Source of the DNA: Flavobacteriales bacterium
Lineage (GTDB): Bacteria; Bacteroidota; Bacteroidia; Flavobacteriales_D; Crocinitomicaceae
NCBI GenBank assembly: GCA_003331365.1
Contig: QOQC01000003.1
Span: 1 to 46,877 of the forward strand
Length of the DNA: 46,877 nt
Direction: 5' to 3'
Shown: one piece after another, positions 34,303 to 43,600 of the stretch
Position numbering within the stretch: the stretch's first letter is position 1
How the letters are laid out: every line of letters starts with the position of its first letter
The notes under the pieces: model-generated
What the model saw: the letters and a program-made list of their open reading frames with translations, nothing else
Told to the model about the DNA's origin: nothing
Database searches by the model: none
Position numbers and translations under genes: made by a program

Positions 34303-36486
34303 ATGAAATTTACTTATTTATTATTGTGCTCATTTCTCCTTTCATCGATGCACAGTATAGCTCAAGACAACAAAAGGAAGTTTGACCCAACAAATGCCAG
34401 AGATGGTGAGGATATTGAATATTGCCATCAGCATATCAAAATGGCTGAATTGAGAAATAATCCAGATTACATCAAAGCCAACAAAGAATCTGAGTTGGAG
34501 TTCCAGCAAAAAATAAAGGAGCCAGCTCAAAAGGGTACAATTTATAAAATACCCATTGTTTTTCATGTTCTTCACAGTGAGGGAGTTGAAAATATTTCTG
34601 ATGAGCAAATTTATGATTGTGTTAGTATTTTGAATCGAGATTTTCGAAAGCAAAATGCGGATACCGCAAATGTACATCCTGACTTTTTAGGGATGCCAGC
34701 GGATGTAGAGGTAGAATTTGTTCTTGCCACAAAAGCACCAAATGGAAATTGTTTCAAAGGTATTACGCGAACCAATTCACCTATGAGCTATCAAGGTGAC
34801 GATGGAGGAAGTCAGGTAGGTGCTATTATTCAAGGCAACGATGTTTACAATCAGTCATGGCCTGGAAACAAATATCTAAACGTATTTGTCTGCGGAGAAA
34901 TCGGTGGAGCTGCTGGTTACACAACAAACCCGAGTAGTTGGAGTGCAACAAGCATGACAAATGGCATTTGGGTTTTACACAATTATGTAGGTTCAATCGG
35001 CACGAGTAGCTTGGGGACTAGTCGAACAATGACACATGAAGTTGGACACTGGTTGAATTTGGATCACCCATGGGGAAATACAAACAATCCCAATTTGCCT
35101 AGCAATTGTTTTACCGATGATAACGTTCAAGACACACCTGAATGCATTGGCGTGACTTCCTGTAATTTGAATGCCAACACTTGTAGTGGAGACAACGCTT
35201 ACTGGGGTTTCGACATAAGAGATAATGTTGAAAATTATATGGATTATTCATATTGTTCAAAAATGTATACGCAAGGTCAAGTAAACAGAATGCGAGCGGC
35301 TTTACAAGTTTCGAGCACCGGAAGATCCAACCTATGGAAAGCATCGAATTTAAGTGCTACAGGGGCAACAGGAGACCTGTATTTGTGTAAGGCAGAATTT
35401 GAGGCTGACCGTACAACCATTTGTTCAGGAAATGAGATTTTCTTCACAGATGATTCGTACAATGTAGTATCGAGTTGGTTATGGACCATAACACCGTCAA
35501 CAGGTTGGTCCTATACCAATGGAACTGATGCCAATTCTCAAAATCCAAGTATCATTTTCGATAATGAAGGATTATATACAATTTCGCTTAATGCTTCAGA
35601 TGGGGCTGCTTCAGATGTAGAAACCAAAAATAATTACATTCGTGTTCTACCAGCATCTGCTGTATTGCCTTATTGGGAAGGTTTCGAAGAATATACAAGT
35701 CTTGAAAATCTTACAAATTGGGAAATCATAAATCTAAATAACAACAATGCTTTTACTTTAGCAACAGGTATTGGTTATACTGGAAATAAATGTGCTCGAC
35801 TTGTCAATTATGGTCAGCAACCATCGAATGTTGATGAATTGATTTCTGAGCCTATTGATATGTCTGGTATTCCAGAAACTGGGCAGGTTACCTTGAGTTT
35901 TAGATATTCCTACAGGAAGAGAACTTCATCAGATTATGAATTCTTGAAGGTTTTTATATCAAATGATTGTGGAGGTGACTGGTCACAAAGGAAAACCTTA
36001 GGTGGAAATTTGTTATCAAATCAAGTTTCATCATCTTATTGGCAACCCAGCTCTCAATCCGATTGGGAAACCATACATATGGGGAATGTTTTTTCTGACT
36101 TTTTTGTTGAAAATTTTAGAATGAAATTCAGATTTGAGGGTGAAGGAGGAAATAACTTTTACCTTGATGACATAAATCTATATGAAGGAAGCTCTTCTGA
36201 TGATATCATTGTTGGTGTTGAAGAATTAGGTGCTAATATCGATATGAGTATTTATCCGAATCCAACCGAAGCGGATGTTTCAGTTGTGTTTCATCTAAAT
36301 AAAGCACAAAAAATGACTGCACAAATTATTGATGTTAGAGGAAAGGTTATAGAGTCTCATTTGCTACATGCAAATGAAGGAAAGAATACTTTAATTCTTG
36401 AAACCAGTAAGCTTTCTCAAGGATCCTACACGATCAAATTGAACAGTGCTTCTGCGTCTTCATCAATGCCGTTCTACAAAATCTAA
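34303..36486 (+). CDS. Secreted M43 zinc metalloprotease with a T9SS C-terminal sorting domain
   Basis: This 727-residue extracellular protease has a signal peptide (about 1-20) and a cytophagalysin-like M43 domain. The zinc motif is HEVGHWLNLDH (H245, H249, H255), with the Met-turn in NYMDYSYCSKM. A PKD-like beta domain (about 360-450) and a long beta-rich region follow, then the C-terminal YPNPTEADVSV...SQGSYTIKL (about 650-727), a type A sorting domain for the type IX secretion system. The HEVGHxLNL form is usual for this subfamily. Its 3' end overlaps uvrC by 4 nt on the opposite strand. Confidence 0.93.
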   Translation: MKFTYLLLCSFLLSSMHSIAQDNKRKFDPTNARDGEDIEYCHQHIKMAELRNNPDYIKANKESELEFQQKIKEPAQKGTIYKIPIVFHVLHSEGVENISDEQIYDCVSILNRDFRKQNADTANVHPDFLGMPADVEVEFVLATKAPNGNCFKGITRTNSPMSYQGDDGGSQVGAIIQGNDVYNQSWPGNKYLNVFVCGEIGGAAGYTTNPSSWSATSMTNGIWVLHNYVGSIGTSSLGTSRTMTHEVGHWLNLDHPWGNTNNPNLPSNCFTDDNVQDTPECIGVTSCNLNANTCSGDNAYWGFDIRDNVENYMDYSYCSKMYTQGQVNRMRAALQVSSTGRSNLWKASNLSATGATGDLYLCKAEFEADRTTICSGNEIFFTDDSYNVVSSWLWTITPSTGWSYTNGTDANSQNPSIIFDNEGLYTISLNASDGAASDVETKNNYIRVLPASAVLPYWEGFEEYTSLENLTNWEIINLNNNNAFTLATGIGYTGNKCARLVNYGQQPSNVDELISEPIDMSGIPETGQVTLSFRYSYRKRTSSDYEFLKVFISNDCGGDWSQRKTLGGNLLSNQVSSSYWQPSSQSDWETIHMGNVFSDFFVENFRMKFRFEGEGGNNFYLDDINLYEGSSSDDIIVGVEELGANIDMSIYPNPTEADVSVVFHLNKAQKMTAQIIDVRGKVIESHLLHANEGKNTLILETSKLSQGSYTIKLNSASASSSMPFYKI

Positions 36487-38282
36487 GACTGCTTAAAGTA
36501 TTCATTTATGATTCGTGCTTTAGAGGTACCGATTTCCTCCGCAAGCTCATTTTCACTAGCGCTCTTTATGGCTTCTAAAGTTTTGAATTTTTTAAACAAA
36601 GATTCTTTGGTTTTTTCTCCTATTCCATTGATGTTTTCAAATTCGGAATGTAGTGCGCTTTTACTTCTCCTATTACGGTGATGTTTAATGCTGAATCTAT
36701 GCGCTTCGTTTCGCATAAATTGAATCACTTTTAGACTCTCGCTTCTTTTATCTAGATAAAGAGGGTGTTTGTCATTTGGGAAAAATATCTCTTCTAGTCT
36801 TTTTGCGATTCCTACAATGGCTACCTTTTTCTCAAGGTTTAATTCTTTAAGAGCTTGACAAGCTGCGCTAAGCTGACCTTTACCACCATCAATGATAATA
36901 AGGTCAGGTAAAGATTGATTTTCTGATAGAAGTCTTTTATATCTCCTAAATACAATCTCTCGCATTGTCTCGAAATCATCAGGACCACTGACCGTTTTTA
37001 CATTAAAGTGTCTGTAATCTTTTTTTGAAGGCTTTCCTTTCTTAAAAACCACACATGCAGAAACCGCATTTGTGCCCTGTAGATTTGAATTATCAAAGCA
37101 TTCCATGTGAATCGGTGTGGTTTTTAGTCTGAAATCTTTTTGTATGGATTCAAGGATTCGAGTTTGATGGTTTTTCGAATTCAATAGAATAGCCTTTTTC
37201 TTTTCATTATTTATATATTGATTAATGTTACTTAAGGATAGCTCGAGTAATTTTCTTTTGTCCCCCCTTACAGGGAACATGAATTTATAATCATTGAATG
37301 TGGATTTCAATTCCACATTGGAAATGATGGTTTTGTTTACCGAGCCAAACTTATCCTTTAATAATGATATATTTAGCAGGGCACATTCAGTAATGGATTC
37401 ATTGAGTCTTTTTTTGATTTTTTGATTGTAGATATTCATGACCGCCCCCTCTTTAATAATCATGTAATTAATATAAAATGAATCACCTGTTTCCACCAAA
37501 GAAAACACATCAAGGTCATGAATTTCCGAAACTATTATAGACTTGGTTCGATATTGATTGAGTCCATCAATTATTTTCTTGACTTCTTCAGCTTGCTCAA
37601 ATTCATACTTAGATGATAAGTCTTTCATTTGAGTTCTAAGTATTTTAATGAGTTGAGATGTTTTACCCTCAAGAAGTAAAATAACTTTCTCAATAATCTC
37701 ATCATATTCCGCTTTAGATTGAAGAGCCTCACATGGTCCCTTACAATTGCCTATGTGATATTCAAGGCAAACTGAATGTTTGTTCTGTTCAATTTTTTGA
37801 GCACTTAGGTCCAATGAACAAGTTCGGACAGGAAATAAGTCATGAATAAGCTTAAACATGACATTCATATTTCTGACGTTTGGGAATGGTCCAAAATACA
37901 GTGAGTCTTTATTGTTTTTTTTACGAGTCGTTTGAACTCTTGGAAAGGGTTCCTTAATGACTTCAATCCAGGGATAGGTTTTATCGTCCTTTAAAAGAAC
38001 ATTGTATTTGGGTTGATGTGTTTTAATAAGATTATTTTCGAGCAATAGCGCGTCTTCCTCAGAGTCCACAATGTGATACTCTATTTTTTTTATAGACTGA
38101 ACTAAAATTTTTGTTTTGTAGTATTCATGTTTTGAGTTGAAATAAGACTGAACGCGATTTTTTATGTTTTTGGCCTTACCAATATAGATAATTCGATCGC
38201 TTGCATCTAAAAACTGATAAACTCCTGGATTATCAGGTAGCAGTTTTAAGGAATTTATGATTTCATCACTCATTGGATTCAT
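36483..38282 (-). CDS. uvrC: Excinuclease ABC subunit C
   Basis: UvrC makes both incisions in nucleotide excision repair. The 599-residue protein has a GIY-YIG nuclease domain at the N-terminus (PGVYQFLDASDRIIYIGKAK, about 19-38), the Cys-containing CLEYHIGNCKGPC segment, the UVR helix that binds UvrB (LSSKYEFEQAEEVKKI, about 221-236), the RNase H-like endonuclease (MECFDNSNLQGTNAV; LIIIDGGKGQLSAA) and C-terminal helix-hairpin-helix motifs (FENINGIGEKTKESL). The start is either 38282 or the second Met at 38273; I keep 38282. The length is normal. Confidence 0.96.
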   Translation of the reverse strand: MNPMSDEIINSLKLLPDNPGVYQFLDASDRIIYIGKAKNIKNRVQSYFNSKHEYYKTKILVQSIKKIEYHIVDSEEDALLLENNLIKTHQPKYNVLLKDDKTYPWIEVIKEPFPRVQTTRKKNNKDSLYFGPFPNVRNMNVMFKLIHDLFPVRTCSLDLSAQKIEQNKHSVCLEYHIGNCKGPCEALQSKAEYDEIIEKVILLLEGKTSQLIKILRTQMKDLSSKYEFEQAEEVKKIIDGLNQYRTKSIIVSEIHDLDVFSLVETGDSFYINYMIIKEGAVMNIYNQKIKKRLNESITECALLNISLLKDKFGSVNKTIISNVELKSTFNDYKFMFPVRGDKRKLLELSLSNINQYINNEKKKAILLNSKNHQTRILESIQKDFRLKTTPIHMECFDNSNLQGTNAVSACVVFKKGKPSKKDYRHFNVKTVSGPDDFETMREIVFRRYKRLLSENQSLPDLIIIDGGKGQLSAACQALKELNLEKKVAIVGIAKRLEEIFFPNDKHPLYLDKRSESLKVIQFMRNEAHRFSIKHHRNRRSKSALHSEFENINGIGEKTKESLFKKFKTLEAIKSASENELAEEIGTSKARIINEYFKQS

Positions 38283-38324
38283 AGAATAAAAATAAAACTA
38301 ATATTCAAAATTTATTCATTCCTC

Positions 38325-38332
38325 TATCTTTG
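38325..38332 (+). promoter_or_regulatory. Candidate -7 box (TATCTTTG) of nadC
   Basis: TATCTTTG ends 5 nt before the ATG at 38338. At 18 nt upstream the sequence is TTC rather than TTG, as at gap. A transcript would have little or no leader. Confidence 0.5.
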
Positions 38333-38337
38333 TATAC

Positions 38338-39171
38338 ATGTTAGATGAATTTGTAAGAAGAGCACTCAGTGAGGATTTAGGGGATGGAGACCACACTTCA
38401 TTGGCATGTATCAATGAAAACGAAAAATCTGCTGCACGGCTTGAAGTTAGAGAAAGAGGAATTCTTGCAGGTATTGGAGTAGCCAAAAGAGTTTTTGAAC
38501 TCTATGATTCATCCTTAGAAATAGAAATTCTCAAAAATGATGGAGATTCGGTAATTGAAGGCGATATCGCGTTCATCGTTAAAGGAGCAGCGCGCTCAAT
38601 ATTAAGCACTGAAAGATTGGTGCTCAATTTAATGCAGCGCATGAGTGGTATTGCTACAAAAACACGTCAAATGATTGAAATGATTTCGCATACGGATGCC
38701 ATATTATTGGATACAAGAAAGACCACTCCAGGAATTCGTTTCATTGAAAAAGAGGCTGTTGCCATTGGAGGAGGAGGAAATCATCGCTTTGGTTTGTATG
38801 ATATGATCATGATTAAAGACAATCACATTGATTATGCAGGGGGGATTTCAAATGCCATACAAAGAACACAATCTTATTTGAATACAAACAATAAAAAGCT
38901 AAAAATAGAGATCGAGGTCCGTTCTTTGAATGAGCTTAATGAAGTCCTGACCGAAGGAAAGGTACACCGTATCATGCTTGACAATTTTTCTCCAAAAGAA
39001 ATTGAAAATGCATTAAAGCTTATTCCGCCGGAATATGAAACTGAGGCTTCAGGTGGTATTACAGAAGAAAACATTGTTGCCTATGCTGAAACTGGAGTGG
39101 ATTTTATATCCGTTGGTGCCTTAACACATGCGATAAAAAGTTTAGACTTAGGTTTAAAGGCTCATCCCTAG
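38338..39171 (+). CDS. nadC: Nicotinate-nucleotide pyrophosphorylase (quinolinate phosphoribosyltransferase)
   Basis: NadC converts quinolinate and PRPP to nicotinate mononucleotide, CO2 and PPi in de novo NAD synthesis. The 277-residue protein shows DLGDGDHTS (about 14-22), LNLMQRMSGIAT, the PRPP-site LDTRKTTPGIR (about 123-133), GGGGNHRFGLYDMIMIKDNH (about 142-161), IEIEVRSLNE, IMLDNFSP, EASGGI and DFISVGALTH. The length and all family blocks are complete. It converges on pcrB with an 18-nt overlap of the coding ends. nadA and nadB are not in this window. Confidence 0.96.
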   Translation: MLDEFVRRALSEDLGDGDHTSLACINENEKSAARLEVRERGILAGIGVAKRVFELYDSSLEIEILKNDGDSVIEGDIAFIVKGAARSILSTERLVLNLMQRMSGIATKTRQMIEMISHTDAILLDTRKTTPGIRFIEKEAVAIGGGGNHRFGLYDMIMIKDNHIDYAGGISNAIQRTQSYLNTNNKKLKIEIEVRSLNELNEVLTEGKVHRIMLDNFSPKEIENALKLIPPEYETEASGGITEENIVAYAETGVDFISVGALTHAIKSLDLGLKAHP

Positions 39172-39885
39172 ACGATAGTTGCTGATATCAAGAAGAAAAT
39201 TTATATCCTCCTCTATTTTATTCCCTATAACTACAATCTTTGCACCTGCTTCATGTGCATTTTTAATTTCTTCAATACTCCGTATTCCGCCACCAATAAT
39301 CAATGTTGAATTTACTTTAGAGAGTAATTGAATCATTTCTCTGCTAATACAATGCTTAGCGCCACTTCCTGCATCTGCGTATATAATTTGATGACCAAGA
39401 AATTTTCCAGCGACTGCAGTTTTTCTGGCTATAGATAATGCATCTTTTGGAATTGGATTTGTGTTTGAGATATATTCTACTGAAGATTTTTTACCCCCTT
39501 CGATGAGCATGTAGGAAGTTGATATGATTTCAATGTTCATTTTTTCAAGCTCAGGAACGGAGTCAATATGATGCCCGATCAAATAATCAGGATTTCGTCC
39601 AGAAATCAGGGATAAAAATAAAATCGCATCTGCATGTTCAGAAAGTTGGTGGGAAGCTCCCGGAAATATAATAAGGGGTGCCGTGATTTTTTCTTTTGCG
39701 AGCTTAACGCAATTTTGAAAATCTGATTTAGAAACAGTGCTTCCTCCAATAAAGACAAAATCGGGTTTAGCAAAAGATACCTTATCTAAAAATCGAAGCA
39801 AGTCTTTATCAGATGTAAACTTATCGGGGTCTATCAGAATAGCTATCCCTTTAGCTGAAATTTTAAAGATGTCTAAAACATTCAT
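39154..39885 (-). CDS. pcrB: Geranylgeranylglyceryl phosphate synthase family protein (group II, PcrB-like)
   Basis: This is a TIM-barrel prenyltransferase of 243 residues that joins a prenyl diphosphate to glycerol 1-phosphate through an ether bond. It carries IAILIDPDK (about 15-23), FIGGSTVSKSD, IFPGASHQLSEHADAILFLS split along the barrel, YADAGSGAKH and LIIGGGIRSIEEI. These fit the group II enzymes found in Bacteroidetes as well as archaea, which usually use geranylgeranyl diphosphate. The ATG at 39885 directly follows the stop of the phosphopantetheinyl transferase gene with zero gap, so both share a transcript. Confidence 0.92.
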   Translation of the reverse strand: MNVLDIFKISAKGIAILIDPDKFTSDKDLLRFLDKVSFAKPDFVFIGGSTVSKSDFQNCVKLAKEKITAPLIIFPGASHQLSEHADAILFLSLISGRNPDYLIGHHIDSVPELEKMNIEIISTSYMLIEGGKKSSVEYISNTNPIPKDALSIARKTAVAGKFLGHQIIYADAGSGAKHCISREMIQLLSKVNSTLIIGGGIRSIEEIKNAHEAGAKIVVIGNKIEEDINFLLDISNYRLGMSL

Positions 39886-40476
39886 TTAATCAATATTATA
39901 AGTCAGTATTTCGTCTTCTATTTTTTCATGAATCAGACGATGTTTTTGTCTACCGTTTTTTGTATTTACTTCAAAATAATGTTCGTTGTTATTTCTGGAT
40001 AATGCTCGGATATCATTTTTGAAGTTTAATCCTTTTAAGTCATATAATTTATATAAACATTCTTTTATGGTCCAAAGGATAGTTAAATCTTCAACTGAAT
40101 TATATTGGTAATGTTTTTTATCCTCGATATTTACATATTTGGTTTTAATCCTCATAACTCTTTCATCAATTCCCTCAATGTCAATACCTATAGGGGATTT
40201 TGAAATGGCTAGGCAGTTGCTTTTAGAAGAATGGCTTACTGAAATGTGATTCTTACACCTTCCTAAAAAAGGCTTTCCATTAGAATTGTACAAAATGGGC
40301 TCATTGGGAATTAATTGATTTCTTAATTGCCGAATACCAATAAATTCATTTTTCCGTTGCAGACTGTTTATTTTTATTAATTCAGCATTTTCCTCATTTA
40401 ACATTAAAGTATTTAAATCAACACTTGTTTTGTTTAAGATGCCAAATTTAATTTTATGTCTTTCAAAAAAAATCAC
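39886..40476 (-). CDS. 4'-phosphopantetheinyl transferase (Sfp-type)
   Basis: This 196-residue enzyme transfers the phosphopantetheine arm of CoA to carrier proteins. The metal site GIDIEGIDERVMRIK (about 97-111) and the signature WTIKECLYKLYDLKG (about 134-148), together with the N-terminal GKPFL and HISVSHSS (about 78-85), are the usual Sfp blocks. The length is shorter than Sfp itself but within the family. The best start is GTG at 40476; the next Met is at residue 25 and would drop part of the fold. It is the first gene of the pair with pcrB. Whether it serves fatty acid ACP or a secondary pathway is not visible. Confidence 0.88.
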   Translation of the reverse strand: MIFFERHKIKFGILNKTSVDLNTLMLNEENAELIKINSLQRKNEFIGIRQLRNQLIPNEPILYNSNGKPFLGRCKNHISVSHSSKSNCLAISKSPIGIDIEGIDERVMRIKTKYVNIEDKKHYQYNSVEDLTILWTIKECLYKLYDLKGLNFKNDIRALSRNNNEHYFEVNTKNGRQKHRLIHEKIEDEILTYNID

Positions 40477-40640
40477 CCTTTATTTTTTGTAAAAATGCTA
40501 ATTAAATCGTAAATTAATAAAGTCAATCTCCAAGTCTGATTAAAACAATTTAAATTTTTTTAACAATTCTTTAATGACGGTGTTTTTTTTTATATTTACC
40601 CTCTTGAAAAGAAAGAATTTAAAACCAATTCATATATACT

Positions 40641-43600
40641 ATGATTAAAAAGTTACATTACGTCCTCTTAACATTCTTATTAATAGGCTCTTACTCTTTT
40701 TCGCAGGTAGGTTTAGGAACATTGAAAGGAACCGTTCGAGACGAGGTTTCGAAAGAACCATTACCATACAGTAAAGTTCTCATCAAGCAAAATGGTAATA
40801 CAAAAGGTAATGCTCTCACAGATTTTGATGGAAAATTTCAGATTAATGCGGTTCAACCTGGTTCTTACACAGTTGAAGTTCGTAATGCTGAAGGATATCA
40901 GCCTCAGGAAATTACTGATGTGTTAATTTCTTCAGACAAAATCACCTTCCTGGACAAAATTATGTTGAGCAAACCAAAAGACGTTCAAGATATTGAAGAA
41001 GTAAAGGTTATTGCATATAAGGTTCCTCTAATTGACAAAGATGGAGGGGCTTCAGGAGCGACCGTGACGCGTGAAGATATATCAAGACTTCCCGTTCGTT
41101 CGGCGGCAGGTGTTGCCCAGTCGGTTGGTGGTGTAAATGCAAACGAGGGAACAGGTGCAATATCTGTAAGGGGTTCAAGATCGGATGCTACTTATTTTTA
41201 CATTGATGGTATCAAAGTCCGTGGTTCTTCGAACCTTCCCAAGTCAGCTCTTGAAGAGGTGGCCGTAATTACTGGAGGAGTTCCGGCGAATTATGGAGAT
41301 GTTACGGGTGGTATTATATCAATTACAACGAGAGGTCCTTCTGCAACTTATTTCGGAAGTATTGAAGCAGTTTCCTCTGGTATATATATTAATGGAGAGG
41401 ATCCTGATGGATACGACGGTAAGGTTTTTGGTTTAGATCAATATGGTTACAATTTATTTGAAGGAATGCTTTCTGGGCCATTGCTCATGAAAAGAGACTC
41501 TGCTGGAAAAAAAACAAAACCTATTTTAGGATTTTTGGTTTCAGCAAACTATACGGATCGATTGGATAGTCGACCATTGGCAGGTGGAAGCTACAGAATC
41601 AAGAAAGACGTTAGAGATGAATTGCTGGCAAATCCGTTAAGACCGACCTCAACAGGTTTTGGAACATTCCATAACGCATTATTTTTAAGCAATTCAGATT
41701 TCGAATTAACGCCTTGGAGAATGAACGCGAGAAATCAAGTGCTTTCTGCCCAGGCTAAAATAGATGTGAATACAGGCCCAACAATTAATCTCCAATTTGG
41801 TGGATCTTTAAACTACTCAACTGGTTCAAACTGGGGGAGAACAGGGTCTTTATTGAATTTTGGAAATTTTGGAGAGTACAACAATATCGATTACAGGGTA
41901 TTTGGTCGTTTCACACAACGCTTTAATAATTCACAAGAAGGGAGCAGTTCAAAAATCAAGTCAGCTAACTACAATTTAATGGTTGACTACTCTAAGTCAA
42001 CGAGAGATTTTTATGACCCGAAACACCAATACAATATGTTTAACTACGGTCACGTAGGGTATTATACCACAAGAAGAAGACCTTCTTATGAGTTTAATTC
42101 TGAAACAAACATGTATGTGCATAATGGTTTTAAAGACGAAGAGGTGAGCTTTACGCCTTCTCAAACAAATTCAGCATTGGCAGCCATAACAAGTCAATAT
42201 TATGATATTTATGCAGGAGATCCCATTGGACATTACGAGAATTTATTCCAAATTCAGCAAGGTAATGCATTGAGAAATGGTGATGCACCCCAATCCGTAT
42301 ACAATATGTGGAGCAATATAGGAACACCATATAATGGCTTTTACAAATCAGAAAATGATCAGTTCCGAGTAACTGGTTCTGGATCTGTTATCATTGGTGA
42401 CCATTCAATCTCTTTAGGTTTTGAATATGAGCAAAGAGTAGATAGAGGATGGACAAATGGGACTACCACAGGTGGTGGTGGAAATGGTCCGATTGGAATT
42501 TGGACAATAGCACGACAGCTAACAAATTTCCACATTACGGAGCTTGATTTGAATTCAGGGACTATTGCTGATTCTGGATCTTTTAAGACGATTACCTATG
42601 ACCGATTGAATTCTGGTTATGCCTACTCTTCAGGTACAGGCGAATATGGCGGGCAGCGTGAAGACGACAACCAGAGCTTTTTTGACTATAACCTAAGACA
42701 AAAATTAGGAATTGCGGTAGATGGGGACCAATTCATTGATATTGATGAATATGATCCAAATCTCTTACAATTTGATATGTTCTCTCCTGATGAACTTTTA
42801 AATAGTGGAAACTCTTTTGTTTCTTATTGGGGATATGATCATACGGGTAAAAAAGTAAAAGGAATAACAGATATCAATAAGTATTTCAATGAATATGACG
42901 AGAATGGAAACTTCAGAAGATTCGTAGGAGCATTTCAACCTATATATATGGCAGGTTATATTATGGACAAATTTGCTTTCAATGATATTGTATTTAATGT
43001 TGGTCTTCGTGTGGATGTTTTTGATGCGAATCAACCGGTACTTAAAGACCCATATTTATTTTACAATGCAAGATCTGTGGCTGAGGCTCAAGCCTTAAAA
43101 GAAAGTGATCCAACCCAATATGCATGGGTAGATATTCCTGAAAGCATGGGAAGCGACTATGTCGTTTATGTTGATGACGTGAATGATCCTTCATCAATCA
43201 ATGGATTTAGAACCGGAATGAATTGGTACAATGCAGATGGAACACCAGTAGAAGATCCAGAGCCATTAACTGGAGCTGCGGGTATTGCACCTTGGCTATT
43301 AAACCCAGGTCAGGAAACACCTGACGCAAGTGCCTTTGAAGACTACAAGGCTCAGGTTAATTTTATGCCAAGAATTGCTTTCTCTTTCCCGATTTCAGAG
43401 GAGGCATCATTTTTTGCACATTATGATATCTTGACCAAACGACCTACTTCTGGATTTAGGTTTGATCCATTTGAATATCAATTCATAAATTCAAGAAATG
43501 CGATTATAAGCAATTCAAACTTAAAGCCTGAAACGACTGTAGATTATGAATTAGGATTTCAACAGGTTCTTGGCCGAACATCATCACTTAAAATCTCTGC

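Noticed and set aside
35035-35067. HEVGHWLNLDH as a mutated M43 zinc site (Asn instead of Gly)
   Set aside because: All three zinc His and the Glu are intact, and the LNL form is common in secreted Bacteroidetes M43 proteases.
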